A stretch of DNA of 64,000 bases from Roridomyces roridus (Eukaryota > Basidiomycota > Agaricomycetes > Agaricales > Mycenaceae): contig JARKIF010000026.1 of assembly GCA_029378245.1 (NCBI GenBank), positions 496,001 through 560,000 on the forward strand, in the 5' to 3' direction. The notes under the pieces are model-generated. The model was not told the origin of the DNA, ran no database searches, and saw only the letters and a program-made list of their open reading frames with translations. The translations under genes were made by a program, and so were the position numbers. Positions 10,151 through 21,500 of this stretch are shown piece after piece. The stretch's first letter is position 1, and each line of letters begins with the position of its first letter.

Positions 10151-12698
10151 CACTGTACCTACATGTGCACGTGGGTCCTTCTCCTCTTTCCCCGCTGCCA
10201 TTCGTCCCTTGACAGTGCTCTTAGATACGGGAGAAGTGTCAATGGGGATCGTCTCGAAGCTCTCTGGGCCTCCACTGGCTTTTACCCATTTCGTTCTCCC
10301 TCCGACTGAGCCAGTACATAGCTCTTCGGCGCCCATCGGACGCCATTTGTCGTGCTTTGCCCGGCTGTATAATAGCGAGCCCATGATTACTTATTGTGTG
10401 CCTATATGCATGTACTTATAGTTAACAAGCTGATTGAGGTCCACCCTCATTCACCTGCCCACCGACCACTAACGGGTCTTTTGCAAATATCGAGGTGGAG
10501 CCGCAGCTAAGCCGTTGGCTCGGCTTTGCGAAATTCCCTCATGTTGTCCAGTAATAGTTATAAGACTGCTCAATTGACCAAGTATTGACCCTGAGACGAA
10601 GAAGACAGAACCGAAAATAAAGGTTCGGCACTCGCCGCTTGCGGCCTTATCCGTACTCATCTAGTTACCAACTTTGATGACTTCGACTTGCCATATAAAT
10701 GGCGCCTTTTTGATCCTATCAATTATTGATGACCTTTGATGAGTGGCCGAGAAGCCGGGGTACCCGGCCACCGAGTCAAGTGGACTTGGTGTCCAGCATT
10801 TCTTCAGCATTTCTTCGGTTATTTCTTCAGCCATAGCCATTTTAACAGTTTCACTGCTAACTAGCAAGGCACCACAGATGTATGGTGCCTTGCCTATTGG
10901 CAGGGGTTGTTGGGCCCATTAGGTGCTGAACATCTGAGGAACCACTCTCAGTAAACCCCGGTGATAAGCATGGAATTTGACTGCCCTTGAAAACGCGCGT
11001 TTTGCACGATTTCAGAGGTAGTATCCTAGCTAAGTTGTCTCAATACAAGACTGATGTTGAGCCCAGAGACAGTCAGTGTGGTGGATACTTAAGAGTACTG
11101 TACGGGTTGAAGGGTAATTACCTGGATATGACCGACGGGCTCACTCCGAAACATGTAGGAGTTGTGGATACCTGCTCTACCAATGGGATACACCAATTAA
11201 ACAAGTTCTTAACCGTTGTACGATTGTCAGCCGTTCGAACCTTGGTGCGAGTGCAATTCGGAGGTTCGGAAGTTCACGGGATGATGGGCTGGTCGGCCGA
11301 AAAGCCTGAAACATGAGTAGACCGCCGAAGCGGGTCCGAAGGGAGTGACGTAGATGTCATCAGCCGTCGGGACAAGGAGGATCCGGGTCGGATACTAGTC
11401 TTCGAACAAGTATCTGCTGGTATCCGGGACAGATAGTTGGAGATATGGGTATCGTTCTGGACCTACCACTTATGGGTGTATGTCTGGAAGGTATGCAATC
11501 GAGGGAGAGGTCGGATACGACTTCACCAAAATCAGTCGAGTCATGGATCAATGTTGGAGTCACGGATCGTCAGGTCCGCCACGCGGAATCATGGCTTGGC
11601 ACACCGGCCGTACACGATGCCGGTTCTAATCAACCAATCAGGATGTTTCCATTCCAGATACCAAGGACATTTCTAATTATTGCGCCATTCGTTTGTACTA
11701 TCATATGATTCTCGGACCTGTATAAAGTAGATAGAGTGCTACCCAAGAGGGCAGCGGATACTTCCCCCACTAGCAAGCTACCAGCTGCGATCAAGGGTTT
11801 TGTCCGAGGCTTTCGACGGTGCATTGCGTAGTTAAGCAATTGCTATTGAAAATCTAAACATTTGTTTGTTGGCTATTGTGTGTGTGACTTGAGTGTGAAT
11901 CAGTTTGTTGGAACCAGTATCTGTTGGATTGTGCCGTATCGTGTGTCTGTCAAGGGTTATTTGTGTGTTCAGAGTTGTGAATTGTTGGAATCTACGAAAT
12001 CCGTGTTGTATCGGTCGCTGTCGTCTTCGGATACCAGTGTAAAAGGGATCGAGAGACCCAAATACCTGCTTTATTGCAAAACCCCGGCTTTAGCCAACCT
12101 CAATCTATCTTTTGTGTTAGCTGTGAAGCTTTACCATCTACAAAACGCTTTAGAATCGTCATTCTTGGTTCATATCAAGGATCTCAATTCACAATACTTT
12201 GTTTCGACATCGTATCCGAGACTATATCACCCAATTCCCTACAACCTTTACAAGGCCCTGTACTAGGGACTTATACTCGCCACATTCCCGCTATTCAATA
12301 GTTGTCACTCGCCCCGGAGCTTCGTGATTGGGTTAGTTGGATATAGATTCGTCTGTATCTCGACTCATCTGGTTAGATTCTTCGAGTGTTGTCGATTTCT
12401 ATAGTAGGTTTAGAGCACATACATCACCGGATCACGTCCAACGACTTACTTGGACTTGAGATTGCCTCGTTCCATTCGAGACTCTTACATCATACAACCC
12501 TTTTTGACGGTTTTTTTTTTACCTGTAAACCAAAGCAAACTAACCAAAGTTATCACTAATCTACAAACACTATGTACGCTACACCGTCTATATGTAAGTA
12601 AAGCAGTATATCCCTCCCCGCATAAGTATCAGCACAACAGACGAATTATACATCATACACCCTCCCATCTCATACCGATACATACATCCCCGCTGCCC
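10151..12698. other. Gene-poor stretch, possibly old LTR material
   Basis: Open frames up to 134 codons occur but show no motifs, conserved splice pattern or similarity to other parts of the window. The stretch around 10,906-12,300 starts with TGTTGGGCCC and contains TATAAAG near 11,720, so a long decayed LTR is possible. I could not identify a second copy or a definite end. Confidence 0.3.
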
Positions 12699-14090
12699 TC
12701 ACACCCCATCGCCTCCCAAAAACCTACAAACCAACGCCCCAACCTCATCCGCATGCGTCCACGTCAACGCATGTCCCGCACCAGGTATCATCTCCACCTC
12801 GACTCTGGCACTGGGCTCTCGCTCGAGAGATGAGGACGAATCAGAGGCGCTGGCGAACCAGCTCCATTTTCGTGTTGGCGATGAGGCGGATGGTGGTGGG
12901 GAGGAGGGAAGGGAGGAAGTGGAGTTGGTGGAAGCCCCCGCTTCGACGATGAGTCCTCGTATTCGCGCAGCGTGTGCGGAGGGGACGGTGTTGTCTTGCG
13001 TTCCCTAGAAGAGCAGTCAGCATTCAATCCCGCGTTATTCGACGCAACACTCACATGAACGACTAAGACCCTTCTCCCCCTCCAACCCTCACTTTCAAAT
13101 GCCCAGCTCATACCTCGCACAGGGCCGGAGCGGAGCGAGGATGATACAGCGCGATTGAAGCCGGGAAGATGCGCAGACTGCAGGCGAACAAGTTCGGCGA
13201 GGGTGTTGACGCCTGCGGATTCGGAGGAAGGGGAAGAGCGGGAGGTGGCTAGGCGTCGGAGGTAGGCCTGCAAGACTCGTGTCAAAACAGTTCGAAGGCA
13301 AACGAGGGCACGTCACGCACCTTGATGATGGGGTTCGCTGTGAGTAACTGGACGATTGGGGATGACATGACTTTTGCTGTACGCGGGAGGTCGCTCGACT
13401 ACACGCGTCAGACGAAATACGGCAGCGATAAGCATAAAACACGCACCTCGACTAGCCCAGCCGACGCGATCAACACGATATCGTCCTCCACGAGTCGCGG
13501 AAACGTCGCAACAAACGCAGCAGTGATTGCACCGCCCATGCTGTACCCCACGAGCCTTGTCCGCTGCCATCCGACGTGTTGTAGCAGGAGCGCGAGTTGC
13601 GTGACATACAGGTGAGGGTCGTATACCACTCCTGCGGCCGGCGCGTCAGAGTAGCCACGGCCGTAGAGATCGTAGACGAGGACACGATTTCCTGCGGCCG
13701 TCAATTGCGGGATGAGGGGTTCCCAGACGAAGGCAGGGACGGAGAGGCCGTGGATGAGGACGACCTGGGTGTGGGCGTCAGGGAGGCCGGATATAGATAA
13801 AGTAAGTAAAAAGTGGGACGACGCACCTTGGACCCAGACTCGGGTCCTACGAGCCAGTAACGCGTCCGGCCCATAGGCAGATCTGCATAGTACCCATCGT
13901 CGAGCCAGTCCTCGGGGTAGATGTCGCGAGCACGCGAGTCGGGTGGGAGGCTTGAGAGGCCTGGGAAGACGGGCGCGGGCAGGCGGTGAGGCGGGGTGGG
14001 GAAGGAGACGAGGAGGTAGAATGTGGAGACGACTATCGGCGGGACGAGGAGAAGGAGATAGGTGAGCAGGACGGAAGCCCTGGAGGCCAT
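12699..14090 (-). CDS. Membrane-anchored alpha/beta-hydrolase (cassette copy B)
   Basis: Five exons give about 392 residues. Residues 7-31 form a hydrophobic anchor. Then follow the oxyanion-loop motif LIHGLSVPAFVW, the nucleophile elbow GYSMGG (Ser about 163), the acid in GTQDNTVP (Asp about 295) and the catalytic His in GAGHALTW (about 369), a complete serine-hydrolase triad in the usual order. Introns are short with GTGCGT or GTGAGT donors; the first follows GPESGSK and the last follows VLVVH. The gene diverges from the epoxide-hydrolase copy at 14,217 across 126 bp. The substrate cannot be read from sequence; esterase, lipase or C-C hydrolase are all possible. A low-complexity Ser/Pro insert (STNSTSSLPSSPPPSASS) sits between the acid and the histidine. 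Copy C of this gene survives only as fragments. Confidence 0.85.
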
Positions 14091-14216
14091 CGTGGGCGTG
14101 GTCAACGCGTTCTCTTGTCTCGTGATCATGAGACAATGGTTCGGGTGCTGTGATGGCGGTGCCGAACTCGGCTGCTTACGCATGTGACCCCTTTACTTTT
14201 TTTAGCGCCCACCACC
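14091..14216. promoter_or_regulatory. Divergent promoter between hydrolase and epoxide hydrolase
   Basis: Only 126 bp separate the two start codons, so the genes were probably driven from a shared region. The plus-strand side has a pyrimidine stretch (CCCCTTTACTTTTTTTAGC) just before the epoxide hydrolase ATG. Since that gene is dead in this copy, the promoter may now serve only the hydrolase. Confidence 0.4.
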
Positions 14217-15796
14217 ATGTCCTCTGAGCGCCCATTCCGCATCTCCATCCCCGACGACTCCATCTCTCTACTACAACAGAAGCTACAACTAGCCACCTTC
14301 CCCGACGAGTTGGACGACGCCGGGTGGGAGTACGGCGCGCCACTGGCGGATATCCGGCGTCTGGCCTGGGCTTGACACGGATACGACTGGCAATGACGCC
14401 AGCATGAAGCCCAGCTCAACATCGAGCTTCCTCAATTCACCCGCGACGTCGAGGTGGACGACCATAGGCTTTTAATATCCACGTGCATCAGAGGAGCGAG
14501 GCGGAGAACGCGATCCCTCTTTTGTTCGTCCATGGGTGTGAGTCCTTTCTGAGCTTCGTAGGTCTTTTGTCACATTTGACGAGACGAGGTCCAGGGCCGG
14601 GGAGTGTCATTGAAGTCCGCAAGATTCTGCCTTTACTCACGCTGACCGAGCTTCCACGTCGTACCTCTCAGTTTACCCGGGTACGACCCAGGACGAAGAA
14701 GTTTGGAATCGACCAATATGCCGAGGTCAGTTTACAGTCCCTTCTTCCTTACCTGCTCGAATAGGTCTGCAACAAACTCATGTTGGCTTTGGGAGACAAC
14801 GAATACGGTATGGGTCATCCATCGCTTTTGTTCACGGCATCCAGCAATGAAACCTGTTTCAAAAGTCACGCAAGGCGGAGATTGGGGTTTCTTGGTTGGT
14901 ACGTTGGTCTAAGTACAAATTTGTGGTACGAGAAACAAACACGGGACGCAGATAAAACGCAAGATGGCGCACAAACACGTCAAGGCGCGGCATACCAATT
15001 TCCCCGTGTATGTCTCACGTTCGATTAATGAGCGGTGTTCTAACGAAGCTTGAAGTGCGGGAATTCCTTCACCATTCAGCCAGCCCCTCGCCTTCCTCTC
15101 CCTCTCACTGTTAACTCCTTATCCCATTCAACGCCAAGAATCAGACAAGGACTCGAACACTCGCAGCAGATGGCCAATACGGGGGCTGGATACGGGGCCA
15201 TCCAGGCTACGAAACCACAAACGATCGGGTACTCGATGGCAGATTCTCCCGTCGGTCTCTTGGCTTGGATATACGAGAAATTGGCGGCGTGGTCGGGGAC
15301 GACGACGAGGGTGCGTATTGATTCTGAAAACGCGACCGTCTTTCTCACTGGTTCACAGTCCTTACCTGGGTTTCGATCTACTGGTTCTCCCGCGCAGGCC
15401 CGACCGCCGCCGCGCGCATGTAAGTACTACGAATTTGGCGGTGGTGATTTCTCCAAGTTTGCTTCAACTCGACGCTCGTCGAACGGAGGTCGAGTATTCC
15501 TTTTGGGATATGATGTATGTAGATTTCCTGGTGAACTTGGCCCTTCCCAAGATGTGGGTCCTCCTTCCTCCTTCCTCCTTCCTCCTTCTGTATGTACGCT
15601 GGCCCATTGAATAGCTGGTCGAGTATCGGCAGGATAGTGTTTGTGTTTGATCGAGAGCATGAGAGCGGGGGACATTAAACATTTTGTGGCGTATGAGAAG
15701 CCTGAGGAGCTCACTCGACATATGCGGGAGATGTACACGTTTGGGAAGGGTGGGCCTGCGTTTGGGGTGGTTGGAGGTAGGGATGGGTATGACTGA
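14217..15796 (+). pseudogene. Epoxide hydrolase, cassette copy B, inactivated
   Basis: Aligns throughout with the intact gene at 29,347-30,973: N-terminal domain (SLLQQKLQLATFPDELDDAG), the nucleophile exon VTQGGDWGF and the final exon FDREHESGGH. Several lesions break it. LAWA is followed by TGA at 14,373 where the intact copy continues through VARWSNGYDW. The region before the exon starting LTWVSIYW has a frame-changing deletion. ARM is followed by TAA near 15,419. A ~7-nt insertion right after the catalytic histidine codon (CATTAAACAT, about 15,672) creates a stop. A CTCCTTC microsatellite lies at about 15,557-15,590. Not expected to make an enzyme. Confidence 0.85.
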
Positions 15797-16975
15797 CGGA
15801 AGACAACTACATACACAGTTTTCGGATCCAGCTGCTGCACTCGTGAATGATGTTCTTGCAAACGCCTGGTCGAAGAGATTCCGGAACCAGATCTCTTCTG
15901 AGGTACAACCCACTATCACTCTCTCGACTTCGTTGAGCCCAGGCCCATTGTTGGACTGACTCTTTCGCACGTTGAGGCCTGAGTCCCCGCAGCCCAACAC
16001 TACGGGGAACATCCTCGGTGCACATAGTAAAAAAATTCCAAGTTGCACGCAGCAAGACCGCCCCCGAGTCGACACCTACGAAGCGCGGCTGGTTCAAATT
16101 CGCGTGAGCATAAAATTGAAAAATGCATTGGGGCCTCTTGAGGCCCGGGCCCGAGTCGAACGGGGTCTTGTGCAGGATACTGGGGCTGACGAAAGCACTG
16201 ATTGCAGAGGCATTCCGAATGCGCACGGGCTTCCTTATGTCCTGTCCCAGCTTCTGGGTAAGTTAGCGCCGATCCTGAGTGCCGACACATGCAAAATAGT
16301 ATGGGATCATTGCAAGCCCGCCGCAGGCCCGCACCCGGAGTTGAACACGGTGCTGCGATGGTAATGGCAATGGCGCCACTCACGACGCTTGCGGGCTAGA
16401 TACTTGTTTCGTTGCAGGATTCATTTTGTTGGGGATGAATGTGAAAAGACGAATGCATTCATGAGTGATGTCAACCATGAATCCATGGTCTGGATTCTGC
16501 GGCCAAACGTAGGTCTTTCCTCACCAGAAGAGAAGCATCACTGCGTCGCCGCGCGTGTGTGTCGATTGCTCGGCACGACACGGCAATCCCGGCTCGCGAT
16601 CAAGCCTCGTTGATGGCCGGGACTTCGGGCTCTAGGTTGAATGGCGGATGCCAGTGAAATGCCGGATCAGATAACCGACCTGATCCCTTTGAGCCTAAGC
16701 GACGTTTGATCTCCCTTTATGAGCCCAGCACAAAGGGAAGAAGCATCCTTTGATTCCATTGTACGAGCATCGCTTCCCGATGATCCCATTACCGAACATG
16801 AATTGCCGAGGTTCGACGACAATGGGAGCGCCCGCTTTGACGGTCGCGCTCGCTCGACTACGCTCTTTGGTTTCGGAACTATAAGAAAGATGTTGAACCT
16901 GTTTGAAATCCTCAGAATCGCAGCTCCTGCATCATCTAAACCCGCTACCTCCTCATCCAATTTCAACCAACGAGC
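15797..16975. other. Intergenic stretch, right part duplicated in copy C
   Basis: From about 16,340 to 16,975 the sequence aligns with 32,446-33,376 (shared runs such as TTCTGCGGCCAAACG, GGCGGATGCCAGTGAA and GATAACCGACCTGATCCC). The left part has no visible gene. The single GGAAGAAGC near 16,735 is the empty insertion site of the element at 32,863. Confidence 0.55.
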
Positions 16976-17673
16976 ATGTCCCACTACGCCAACCCCGCCC
17001 ACGCCCACAGCGCCGCTCGCGGCGGCCACAGTCAACCCCACGCCCTCTCGCATGCCCTTGGCCCTCAACATCACGCTCCGGCGAACTCGAGTTCAACCCG
17101 GCACCGCATGCCAACCGTCGAGTACAAGCCGACGAAATGGGCTGCGTCGATGGCGGGCAACGCGCGACAGAAACGCGTCCTGCCGTTCGACCTCCCGGGG
17201 CAGTCCAACCAGGGCGTTTCAATGCGCGATTTGAGCAACAGGGGGCCGAATGCGCCCATTGCTGGTGCGGGGGATCAGATTTTTGCGCCGTTGGGTGTGC
17301 AGAAGATTTCGTTGCGGATTATCGTGCGTCTTTTCTCTGCTCATTGATTCTCATGCTGACTTGATTTCAGTGGCCAGGGTACCAGCACGTCGAATGGAAT
17401 CGGTCTATCGAAGTGAGCACCATCACGCGTGCGGGGCTGGCGTACCAAGTTGCATCAAACTTCGCTCGATTCTTCGAGGTTCGGTGTTTGATCAACACTT
17501 TTGTTTTCGAGCCGCTCATCCATCCACAGAAAAGCGCCTATGAGACTCCAAGCTCTGCCACACACTACCTCATCTCTCCCGCTGGCGTGCGATTCGAACA
17601 TCTCTACCTTGTCTCGTTGACGAACACGATCGACAATGTATGGCAGGCCGATGTTGCTCTTGATTTGCGGTGA
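16976..17673 (+). CDS. Conserved ~199-residue protein of unknown function, copy B
   Basis: Three exons encode 116, 36 and 47 residues. The start MSHYANPAHAHSAARGG is His/Ala/Ser-rich and probably disordered. From about residue 45 the protein is well conserved: YKPTKWAASMAGNARQ, FAPLGVQKISLRII, WPGYQHVEWNRSIEV, TRAGLAYQVASNFARFFE and a C-terminal exon ending DNVWQADVALDLR. Introns begin GTGCGT and GTTCGG and end TTTCAG and CCACAG. No signal peptide or membrane segment. It differs from copy C by only three conservative changes (A/S at 13, V/I at about 81, E/D in exon 2) against many silent changes, so it is under protein-level constraint. I do not recognise its family. Confidence 0.85.
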
Positions 17674-18136
17674 AGATGCCTCGATATTTTACAGCTAGCC
17701 TTGCCTGCATGCATTTGTACAATACCGCAATGTTTCCTGGACTGTAGACACTCATAGAAATCATTTCGTGCCGGGAGCGGCTTTGGTTGAACTCAGTTTG
17801 CCTGTGTTGTGTTCCGATCATCTTGTCTTGCTCTTGACTCCCATCGCAATCTGCCATCCGTCGTGACTCCCATCCGCTGTTCTCCTACCTACCTACCTCC
17901 CAGCCTCTCCGAGATCACCATATCCCGAACAATCTGCGTCCCTGATGTGCCACCACTCAGCTTCTCCCGCGGACGGGCTTGCCCACTGCGCCGGACGATC
18001 CTCTTGTCTTCCAACAATTTCTTGCTCTCGACCGGTACACTAGTATCCTCTCACAAACAACCAAGGATCTATCCTGCCCGACCTCAGTACCGACGCAGCT
18101 CCGGTTCCCTGGATCTTGATTGTGGAGTCGTCATTT

Positions 18137-18220
18137 TTGGCGCGTTTCCGTTAATCAGGGCCTTCGATTCATCTTGGCGCGTTTCCGTTAATTAGGGCCT
18201 TCGATTCATCTTGGCGCGTT
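18137..18220 (+). repeat. 37-bp tandem repeat, about 2.3 copies
   Basis: The unit begins TTGGCGCGTTTCCGTTAATC and is followed by a second copy with one change (TTAATTAG) and a partial third. It lies in the region upstream of membrane gene B. I did not see the duplication in the upstream regions of copies A, C or D. Confidence 0.8.
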
Positions 18221-18590
18221 TCATCATGGTCATGATTCCCTGAATTCTGCGAGAGTAATTGCGTTCTTACAGGCGGTTCAATATCTGGGGCAGCGAGCTC
18301 GAAGGGCTGTTAATCAGGAACCATGCTGCTTTTCCGGTAGGGCTCCCGAACCACACCCAAGAGAGGCGGTGGCACTTTGTATCTCATTTCCATGGCAATG
18401 GCCACCATTGTCTTCCATCCCTGGTCCCACATCTTCTCAACTGTCCAGCAGCCAGCTTCTCTCCTCACGGCGTGTAAATTTCCTCCCGAATCTCTCACCG
18501 GCGAGGCGGTGGTGGATTCTATCGCCCATTATAAGCCCGGCTGGCATCTATCCCTGGTCCAAACTCCGTGCCTCTCCCACTTCCCCCTCC

Positions 18591-21500
18591 ATGAACCGAC
18601 CCCGTGTACACCAGATTCACGCCCGATCTCTTACCGTCGACACACAGGATTCGAGTTCCGGTGAAACTCTTCTAGGCAAACTGCGGGGTTCGTCATCAGT
18701 TTTTTCTCATTCGCTTCAATTCACTTACATGACGTCGATGCAGCACCAGCGGGGACGCAATACTCCTGTCGCCGCAGTTATGTTACATTGTACTTGCACG
18801 TGGCGCTAGTCGCTATTCAGCTCGTTCTCCTCGTCGTGTGGCATCAACAGTGGGAACACCGAATAGTTTTCAGTGTGGATCAAGAACTGCGTGTGGCTCG
18901 CCTGGTCAAGGGGATCTTCACAACTTTTATCACGGTACGACGCGTGCTTCTCGCGGCTACAGTGAGCTCATCATGTCTTTAGCTGTATTCCGCTTTACTC
19001 GTCTTCCTCACGCAGTCCTTGGCCCTTCACCGCGATCTCCACCGGAGGCAGTTACTCACAGCAACTCACGACAACGCCCTTGCTTGGTCAGGTCTAGGCT
19101 CGGCCGTCGTACGACTCTGGCAACAGCGCGCCATTCCTGCGTCGTCGATGGGTGTCCTCTCTGCCTTGACATATCTCGCCGGCATCTCAGTTCTGCATAC
19201 AGCGTTCCCTGGAGTAGCCGCGCCAGAATCTCTTGTCGTCAATCAGTCCATGTCCATCTCGACGCAAAGCCTCCCGGCGTTCAATCTCTCTGGCCTCGAC
19301 GAGGACAATAGACAGAATTTTTTGTATGCCGATGACTTCATTTTCTCTGGGGATACCACTCGCTCAATTTTCACCAGGAACGCTGCCGGGCAATATGCCG
19401 AGGCGTCGCTGGCTTTCTTTCCTTTCCTCACTCCGGGAAACTCTCTGGGGCTCCACGAGGCTACGCTGTATGATGTCCTTGAACCAAATACAGGAACGGG
19501 CTCCGTACGCGTCAACGCTACCGGCTTCAACATAAGCTGTGGGTACTTGCCGCATACCGCTTTCAATTCCAATTCGCAGACCGTGGATGTTGGTGGAACG
19601 GAGTACTGGCTGGGTGCAGTAGGTAACCTTTGTGTTCGGCTTCGAAATACGTCCAATTCATCCTCCACACCCTCTCCGCAGACCGCAATATTATTACTAC
19701 GATCACACGGATTGCGACCAGCCCACGTGCGTTACTTTGTCTCCTCCTCTGTGCACTATTTGAGCCGATCTTTTTATCCAGATAGCTTCGCACCCATCAC
19801 TAAGTTCCCATCGGCCGCCATATTCTACACCAGCATTCCAGTCTTGGATTCAAACAATAGCACCGCTCCATGGTTCAAACCGATTGACTTCCCGGCGGTT
19901 CAGATCTTCCGGTGTTCCCTGACGCTGGTCGAGCAGACAGTTCTAGTGGATTCTCAATCACGCAATTTCACATCGTTTGCCTTTGATATGCCTCAAAAGA
20001 AACAGACATCAAGGTGGTTACCCTTCTCTGGCCAACTCGATGATTTGTCCAGTGCCGCCTTTGCAGATGGGACTCGAGGGTTCCTTGATATTGTGCGTAA
20101 TGTAACAGATAACCTCGAGGTATATGCAAACCAACTTTTTTTTCAAAACCCAGTGGGAAGCGTGGTATAGAGCGATGCCGATGTCTTTAACAATAATTCC
20201 TCCCCTCCTTGAAGGTGGTTTGGATGCGCTCGTGAGCTTTTCAGCGGCAGATATGTGCGTTCTTTGTTTTTTAGACCGTTAACTGTGTCAACTTGAAATA
20301 GTGCTTTGCAGCAGCAATTAGAGTTGTACCCGTTCAATTCCACTGTCCGAAACGGTGTTTACCTCCATGAGGTCGAGAACCAGTTGGCCAAAATCGTGGC
20401 GTCGATGTTCTGGACGCGTGAGTTTCTTCAGATATGTTTCAGACTCCATTGACGACCGCGCAGTGGGCCACGTTCCTGCCCCGTCAGGCTACATGAACTC
20501 ATCACAACCTCTCAATGTTTCACTGCTCACTGGTCAAGCAATCGTCTCAGAGCCCGTTATCCAGGATCGTCTAGCCGTGAGTCCGTACATAGGATAGTAT
20601 GCTTGCCAAAGACTTAGCTGCGACCAGTTGAACATCTTCTCTGTCCGTGAACCATTTTGACAGATCCACTTTATTTTTGACTGATATAAACTACGTAGAT
20701 CGTAGAATGCCTGGTCGTGTCACTCATACTCCTGGGTCTCTCGTTCCGTTTTCGCCGCCTGGGACACCGAGACGTTGGGGCGACGAAAATTGATGGCCTG
20801 GACGTGCTTCAAGTTATCTGGCTGTGCCGGGACCATCCGGAACTCGCTGCCAACCTAGAGCAAGTGCGGGTCCCTACGGATTTGAATCTGAGGCGGGCGG
20901 GAATGCTCCAGGTACAATTGATAGATGGCACTGCGCCCATGCGGGAGATGTTGGAAGAGTCTGGGGAGGTATTGCAGGATTCAGACAAACTCTTGGAGTC
21001 GACGTATCCCGACAGACCTTCACGGAATCAGGTGGCCGACAGACCTTCAGAACGGGAACAACTGTGCTCAAGGTGGACCTCCGATTTGGTCTTGAGCCTG
21101 GTTTCCATCATCCTACACTCGGCACTCGTGGTCATCCATCTGATTCTTGCACTGCTCTGCAGCATGGGATTAGAGCATCGTATTACCTTCTCTCTGTCGC
21201 AACAATCTTTTGCGGCTTGGTTGCTCAGCACGTTCGCCACAGCGTTCATAACCGTAAGCGTGCAAGCTTCCAACACTTGCTTTTCTCATTCATCACAGAT
21301 ATACACAGCCGGGCTCGTGTTTTTGACGCAGACTCTCTCCATCAGGCGTAGTCTCCGCGGAATGCAGCTACTCACCGTCACTCACGACACCGTAACTGCC
21401 TGGCGGGGAATTGGGTCTGCACTCATGTCCGTTTTACATCCAACCCCATCACTCTCTCCCGTCATCCCCGTGCTCCTGTACCTCACCGGCATCTTGGCTC

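Noticed and set aside
10987..12301. Open frames of 75-134 codons as possible genes
   Set aside because: No conserved motifs or joinable exons; the region looks like decayed repeat DNA.
13408..14136. 242-codon open frame starting MSHDHETRERVDHAHDG as the hydrolase start
   Set aside because: Its first ~120 codons are out of frame with the anchor exon and cross an intron; the frame starting at 14,090 gives a hydrophobic anchor and joins in phase.
16046..16340. Three GAGTCGAAC-like words suggesting tRNA genes on the minus strand
   Set aside because: None could be folded into a cloverleaf, and each lacks an A box at a suitable distance.
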